64,000 bases of DNA from Planococcus plakortidis (lineage in GTDB: Bacteria; Bacillota; Bacilli; Bacillales_A; Planococcaceae). Location of the stretch: assembly GCF_001687605.2 (NCBI RefSeq), contig NZ_CP016539.2, positions 2,944,501 to 3,008,500 on the forward strand, in the 5' to 3' direction. A model generated the notes under the pieces. That model had not been told where the DNA came from and searched no databases. It saw only the letters and a program-made list of their open reading frames with translations. Position 1 is the first letter of the stretch. Each line of letters begins with the position of its first letter. The position numbers and the translations under genes were made by a program. Positions 60,437 through 64,000 of the stretch are shown one piece after another.

Positions 60437-60533
60437 TTAGCTTATATTTACCGGAAAAGAGTGGATGAAGAATGAGATGGAGATCATGCTTTAAGCATAC
60501 TGAACCCATACTGAAGAATAGCCGGCCAATTTG

Positions 60534-61865
60534 ATGAACAAATCCTATCTATTGAAAAAAATCCATATATCTCCGCCGCAAGTGCTATCCATCACCTTTC
60601 TGGTAACCATTCTTTTCGGGGCTGGCTTGCTGTACCTGCCTATATCAACCATCTCCCCGATTTCTTTTTTGGATGCGTTATTTACCGCCACTTCCGCGAC
60701 CACGGTGACAGGCCTTGCCGTTCTCAGTACGGGAAACGATTTTACACTGTTCGGCCAAACCGTCATCATTGTGCTCATGCAGATCGGCGGGCTTGGCTTG
60801 ATGACGTTCGCCGTATTGATCGTCATGCTGCTCGGGAAAAAGATCGGCCTGAAGGGGCGGATCTTGATCCAGCAATCGTTCAACCAGTACTCACTCGGCG
60901 GCATGATCCGCCTCGTGCGCATCATTCTTGTTTTCACTATCGTGATTGAAGGGATCGCTGCCGTTTTCCTGGCCGTTCGCTGGGTACCGGAATACGGCTG
61001 GGGATTCGGGTTGTTCACTAGCGCATTTCACGCCGTTTCCGCTTTCAATAACGCCGGATTCTCGCTATGGGATGATTCCTTGAGTGCTTATGCCGGAGAC
61101 CCTGCCGTCAATATCATCATCACCTTGCTATTCATCACAGGCGGCATCGGATTCACGGTCCTCTACGATATGTGGGGCGCCAAGGAATTCCGGCACTTGT
61201 CGCTGCATTCGAAAATCATGCTGACCGGGACACTCGCGGTCAACCTTTTCGCCATGCTGTTTCTGTTCGTGTCGGAGTATGGGAATATGGAGACGCTCGG
61301 TTCGATGCCGCTCGGCGACAAGTTATGGGCTTCTTATTTCCAGGCCGTTACACCGCGTACTGCAGGATTCAATTCCATCGATATCGGCAGCATGGAGACC
61401 GGCTCGATTGTACTCATTTCCCTCTTGATGTTTATTGGGGCAGGCAGTGCATCGACAGGGAGCGGCATCAAGCTCACGACTTTTTTGGTCATCATCTTAG
61501 TGACCGCTTCCTATCTGAATGGAAAAAAAGAAGCCGTCATTTTCAACCGCGCAATCCCTTCCCACTTATTGGAACGCTCGCTTGCGATCGTGTTCATCAG
61601 CATGACTGCCATCTTTACCGGCATTTTGATCTTAAGCTATACGGAAAACGCGCCTTTCGAATGGATCGTTTTCGAAGCGTTCTCGGCGTTTGGGACGGTC
61701 GGATTATCGATGGGCTTGACCGGTGAGCTTTCCAACATCGGCAAATTCGTCATTATGGTTTTGATGTTCATCGGCCGCGTGGGCCCTGTCACCTTGGCTT
61801 TCGCCTTGGCGCGCCAGCATCGGGAGCCGATCCGCCATCCGAAAGGCGATATCTTTACAGGATGA
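60534..61865 (+). CDS. ktrD: KtrB/KtrD-type potassium channel-transporter subunit
   Basis: A 443-residue membrane protein of the Trk/Ktr family. Four pore-loop repeats with selectivity-filter glycines are visible: TATSATTVTGLA, FHAVSAFNNAGFSLW, FQAVTPRTAGFNSID and FEAFSAFGTVGLSMG. GAGSASTGSGIKLTTF is the gating loop of the third repeat. KtrB/D sits in the membrane and needs a cytoplasmic KtrA/C ring; a ktrC gene lies 900 bases away, convergent. The ATG at 60534 has only a weak ribosome binding site. Confidence 0.88.
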   Translation: MNKSYLLKKIHISPPQVLSITFLVTILFGAGLLYLPISTISPISFLDALFTATSATTVTGLAVLSTGNDFTLFGQTVIIVLMQIGGLGLMTFAVLIVMLLGKKIGLKGRILIQQSFNQYSLGGMIRLVRIILVFTIVIEGIAAVFLAVRWVPEYGWGFGLFTSAFHAVSAFNNAGFSLWDDSLSAYAGDPAVNIIITLLFITGGIGFTVLYDMWGAKEFRHLSLHSKIMLTGTLAVNLFAMLFLFVSEYGNMETLGSMPLGDKLWASYFQAVTPRTAGFNSIDIGSMETGSIVLISLLMFIGAGSASTGSGIKLTTFLVIILVTASYLNGKKEAVIFNRAIPSHLLERSLAIVFISMTAIFTGILILSYTENAPFEWIVFEAFSAFGTVGLSMGLTGELSNIGKFVIMVLMFIGRVGPVTLAFALARQHREPIRHPKGDIFTG

Positions 61866-61887
61866 TGCCGGATTTGGCCAAATGAAA

Positions 61888-61923
61888 AGCTGCATCTCCG
61901 GATTCGGAGATGCAGCCTTTTTT
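61888..61923 (+). terminator. Terminator of ktrD
   Basis: GCTGCATCTCCG / CGGAGATGCAGC stem with a GATT loop and TTTTTT, 22 bases after the stop. Confidence 0.9.
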
Positions 61924-61987
61924 CATCGGTTTCTTAACATGCCGGCAACTTCAATTCTCATCCCTATCAATTCCTTACTTTATCCCC

Positions 61988-62539
61988 TTACGACGGCTTG
62001 ATTACTTTGTAATGTATTTCCACTTGCCGTCTTGACTCCATCGTCCGGATTTTTTCCAAGTGGATTTCCATATCTTCCAGGTGTTCGAACATGCGCGTGC
62101 CCGTCCCAAGCAGCAGCGGGGCGATGGCGATCTGCAACTCGTCCACCAGATTTGCTCGTAATGCCTGCTGGCCGATATCGGCGCCAAGTATGACCACATC
62201 CTTTTCTCCGGCAGCAGCTCTTGCTTTACGGACTGCGGTTTCGATGCCTTCCGTCACAAACGTGATGCTCAAGTCGTCGTTTTCTTTTGGATGCTTAGCC
62301 GGCGGATGATGCGTCAAAACAAAAATCGGCACTTGGAATTCATAATCATCGGCATAGGCATCCGAGTCGTCAGTCATGTCATAAGTGCGGCGGCCCATCA
62401 CCACCGCCCCGGTCTTCGCCATCACTTCATTGATTTCCTCATTGGGTTCGAAACTTTCGTATAGCTTGTCGAGCTTCCCAGCGCCATCATTGATGAATCC
62501 GTCGAGTGAGACAATCATTCCAAAACAGGCCTTTGCCAT
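61988..62539 (-). CDS. Dihydrofolate reductase-fold protein (RibD C-terminal-like)
   Basis: I start it at the ATG at 62539 (AAAGGA 10 bases before). The 183-residue protein has the DHFR/RibD_C fold: GMIVSLDGFI, VMAKTGAVVMGRRTYDM, VPIFVLTHHPPAKHP, VVILGADIGQQALRANLVDELQIAIAPLLLGTGTRMFEHL. Proteins of this type (YwjB/YyaP) are NADPH-dependent reductases of unknown substrate. It lies between the convergent ktrD and ktrC units on the minus strand. Confidence 0.88.
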   Translation of the reverse strand: MAKACFGMIVSLDGFINDGAGKLDKLYESFEPNEEINEVMAKTGAVVMGRRTYDMTDDSDAYADDYEFQVPIFVLTHHPPAKHPKENDDLSITFVTEGIETAVRKARAAAGEKDVVILGADIGQQALRANLVDELQIAIAPLLLGTGTRMFEHLEDMEIHLEKIRTMESRRQVEIHYKVIKPS

Positions 62540-62639
62540 CTCGCCCACATCCTTTTCTATGTTCAGTAAACCTCTTTGCTAATCATTTCCTCTTCACGCA
62601 TCATTCTCCTTCTATAAAGGCATGAATTTTTATCGGTCA

Positions 62640-62680
62640 AAAAAAGAGGCACACTTCGATGGAAGTGTGCCTCTTTTGCG
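62640..62680 (-). terminator. Terminator of ktrC
   Basis: AAAAGAGGCACACTT and its complement form 15-base arms around a 6-base loop, with T residues on the minus strand. Confidence 0.9.
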
Positions 62681-62707
62681 AAATTTGTCCAAATCCAATA
62701 TTTAATA

Positions 62708-63364
62708 CTAAATCCCTTTTTCCTCAAACCGCTTCAAGTCATTGCGATGTCCCATGGCGACGAGCACATCGTCCAATTTCACTTGATCATCCGGCATCGG
62801 CGCGACATTCACTTCATCTCCGCGTTTGATGGCAAGAATTGTGCATTGGTATTTCGCCCGGATGTCCAGCTCCAACAAGCTTTGGTCCATCAATTTCTCG
62901 GAAGCCACCAATTCCACGATGCTGTAGTCTTCGGATAAATCGATATAATCCACGACCTTGTCGGAATCCATGTGATGGGCGATGCGGATGCCCATCTCAT
63001 TTTCCGGCTGGATGACGCGGTCCGCTCCGACTTTCTCAAGAATCATTTGATGCTGCAGGTCTTTCGCTTTGACCCATACGAGCGGAACGCCGATTTCCTT
63101 GAGCATCAAGGTGCACAACACGCTCGTCTGCATATTCTCGCCAATTGCCACGACCGCATGTTCAAAATTACGTACCCCGAGTTCCCTCAAGCTCGCTTCA
63201 TCGGTCGCGTTCGCTACAGCGGCATGGGAAGAGAATTTGCGCATCAGGTCGACACGCTCCGGGGAGGAATCGATCGCCATGACCTCATGCCCGAGCTTGA
63301 AAAGCTCCTTGCAGATGCTGCTGCCGAACCGGCCCAGGCCGATTACGATAAATTGCTTTTTCAC
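62708..63364 (-). CDS. ktrC: KtrC/KtrA-type potassium uptake regulatory subunit
   Basis: A 218-residue cytoplasmic protein with an RCK_N Rossmann domain (VIGLGRFGSSICKELFKLGHEVMAID, then EDYSIVELV after a linker) and an RCK_C domain. RCK_N binds ATP/ADP (GxGxxG at 9-14) and RCK_C binds c-di-AMP in known KtrA/KtrC. It assembles as an octameric ring under KtrB/D and gates K+ uptake, mainly under osmotic stress. Its promoter overlaps a 20-base palindrome. Confidence 0.92.
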   Translation of the reverse strand: MKKQFIVIGLGRFGSSICKELFKLGHEVMAIDSSPERVDLMRKFSSHAAVANATDEASLRELGVRNFEHAVVAIGENMQTSVLCTLMLKEIGVPLVWVKAKDLQHQMILEKVGADRVIQPENEMGIRIAHHMDSDKVVDYIDLSEDYSIVELVASEKLMDQSLLELDIRAKYQCTILAIKRGDEVNVAPMPDDQVKLDDVLVAMGHRNDLKRFEEKGI

Positions 63365-63488
63365 GTCATTTCCTCATTTCTATCATCCATCAAAATTAAG
63401 CCTTAAGCGGCCACCCTCTAGATGATCGGGTTGAACACCGATTCCAGTGTCTTGGAAAGCCTCCCGACCCTTACGTTCAATTGACTAA

Positions 63489-63528
63489 AATCTACATCTG
63501 TTGAGCAATATTGTCAATATTGACAATA
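63489..63528 (-). promoter_or_regulatory. ktrC promoter overlapping a perfect 20-bp palindrome
   Basis: Minus-strand TTGACA (plus 63512-63517), a 17-base spacer and TAGATT (63489-63494) form a promoter. The palindrome TATTGTCAATATTGACAATA at 63509-63528 covers the -35. I cannot assign the palindrome to a known regulator. The mRNA leader would be about 118 bases and can fold locally (CGGGAGG...CCTCCCG and GGTGT/ACACC), which could be a regulatory leader. Confidence 0.5.
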
Positions 63529-63564
63529 GGAAGTTAACTTGTTCAAATCCAGATGCGGCATATA

Positions 63565-63610
63565 AGAAAAAGACACCACTCCCCTATCCATATAATAGGG
63601 AGGGTGTCTC
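63565..63610 (-). terminator. Terminator of the sigma-like gene
   Basis: AGACACC...CCCTAT pairs with ATAGGG...GGTGTCT, with a T-run on the minus strand, about 105 bases after the stop at 63718. Confidence 0.75.
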
Positions 63611-63717
63611 GGCAGTTAAGGCAGTCTCCGATTAAAGGCATGCAAGCCCGACAGGCATTCTGCTTTGTCTCATGAATTTCACTTTCATCAGGTTTAGCTG
63701 CATGCTTTTTCGCTATG

Positions 63718-63990
63718 TTATTGGCACTGGGTTTCTCTTTTTAGCCTCGCCATTGTGTTGTTTGTGCATTCAATCAAGTAAAAAACCAATCGCCGATCTC
63801 CACTAAACTGTTGCGGACATTCCCACAACTGACGGAAAACTTCTGTCAGGACGCGTTCGCATTCCGCTTGGTCATTGAATTTCCGATAACAGGCCTTCCA
63901 AAGCAATAAATAGTATTCATCGTATATCGATTCCAAAGCGGTTCTGTCCCGAAACTTCAGCCTTTCCAACAATTGCCCATCCGTAGTCAT
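63718..63990 (-). CDS. Sigma-70 region 2-like short protein
   Basis: A 90-residue protein whose sequence (LLERLKFRDRTALESIYDEYYLLLWKACYRKF, ECERVLTEVFRQLWECPQQFSGDRRLVFYLIECTNNTMARLKRE) follows region 2 of ECF sigma factors: helix, core-binding Y-D-x-Y-x-x-L-x-x-A, then the D/E-A-E-x-x-x-Q-x-x-F/W-x-x-W helix. Region 4 and its linker are absent although the reading frame ends well inside the window. It may be a sigma fragment, an anti-sigma-like mimic of the core-binding surface, or a degenerate gene. Confidence 0.6.
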   Translation of the reverse strand: MTTDGQLLERLKFRDRTALESIYDEYYLLLWKACYRKFNDQAECERVLTEVFRQLWECPQQFSGDRRLVFYLIECTNNTMARLKRETQCQ

Positions 63991-64000
63991 TTAGCACCTC

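Noticed and set aside
60318-60533. c-di-AMP (ydaO) riboswitch before ktrD
   Set aside because: The conserved ydaO core elements are not visible in the roughly 90-base leader.
63395-63505. 31-codon minus-strand ORF in the ktrC leader
   Set aside because: It has no start codon or ribosome binding site; it more likely reflects a structured leader than a gene.
1-64000. CRISPR arrays, tRNA and rRNA genes
   Set aside because: No regularly spaced repeats, cloverleaf-like sequences or rRNA-like segments were noticed on either strand when reading by eye.

Overview
The window looks like chromosomal DNA from a Gram-positive bacterium of the Planococcus/Planomicrobium type (Bacillales, Planococcaceae). 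This is inferred from the gene families (GMP reductase with PurR boxes, YtvA-type LOV-STAS photoreceptor, KtrC/KtrD potassium uptake, FapR-type operator at fabH, DrrAB transporter, cell-wall protease with CWB2 repeats), from strong AGGAGG-type ribosome binding sites, frequent TTG/GTG starts and many hairpin-plus-T terminators. No rRNA, tRNA, CRISPR array or oriC was seen.

Region 1 (about 1-16,850) is an accessory, defence-type island, more AT-rich than what follows and rich in broken genes. It holds the end of an HExxH metallopeptidase, an unrecognised acidic protein, a decayed DUF3427 helicase relic, a PD-(D/E)XK nuclease gene split by a stop codon, and a Sau3AI-like restriction-modification set (Vsr, C5 methyltransferase, MutH-fold endonuclease). 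It also holds a four-gene minus-strand operon (14,303 to 6,879): an AddA-like helicase with an unusual N-terminal extension, an AddB-like protein that keeps the four Fe-S cysteines but has no visible nuclease core, a 62-residue protein and a second UvrD-like helicase. I do not recognise this operon as a named system and it is my main candidate for something undescribed. The island ends with an IS200/IS605 element whose TnpB looks intact but whose TnpA has lost both histidines of the HUH motif.

Region 2 (about 16,900-30,000) is host-like: guaC with a PurBox pair, a CPBP protease, GNAT acetyltransferases, small membrane proteins (two are tandem paralogs), an atypical short-chain dehydrogenase divergent from a TetR regulator, ytvA, and a MerR regulator divergent from a 14-helix MFS drug exporter with a 19-bp-spacer MerR promoter.

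Region 3 (about 29,500-46,400) is rich in peptidases and envelope functions: a secreted subtilisin with three CWB2 repeats, two tandem PA-domain M28 aminopeptidases with an upstream cre match, PepF, a PP2C-like phosphatase, a DrrAB exporter, a lone fabH with a FapR-like operator, a FUSC transporter and a 2H phosphoesterase.

Region 4 (about 46,500-64,000) carries a CDF metal exporter, an MFS exporter, an Rrf2 regulator divergent from a QorB-like reductase, a cluster of DnaA-box matches around 51.3-51.7 kb, a DASS anion symporter, a MEDS protein, a racemase/LD-carboxypeptidase/Nif3-like group, a GAF-STAS protein, an aldo/keto reductase, and the convergent ktrD and ktrC genes. Several relics (PrpF, GNAT, zinc phospholipase-like) lie here. 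Many intergenic hairpins are annotated because they fix transcription units.
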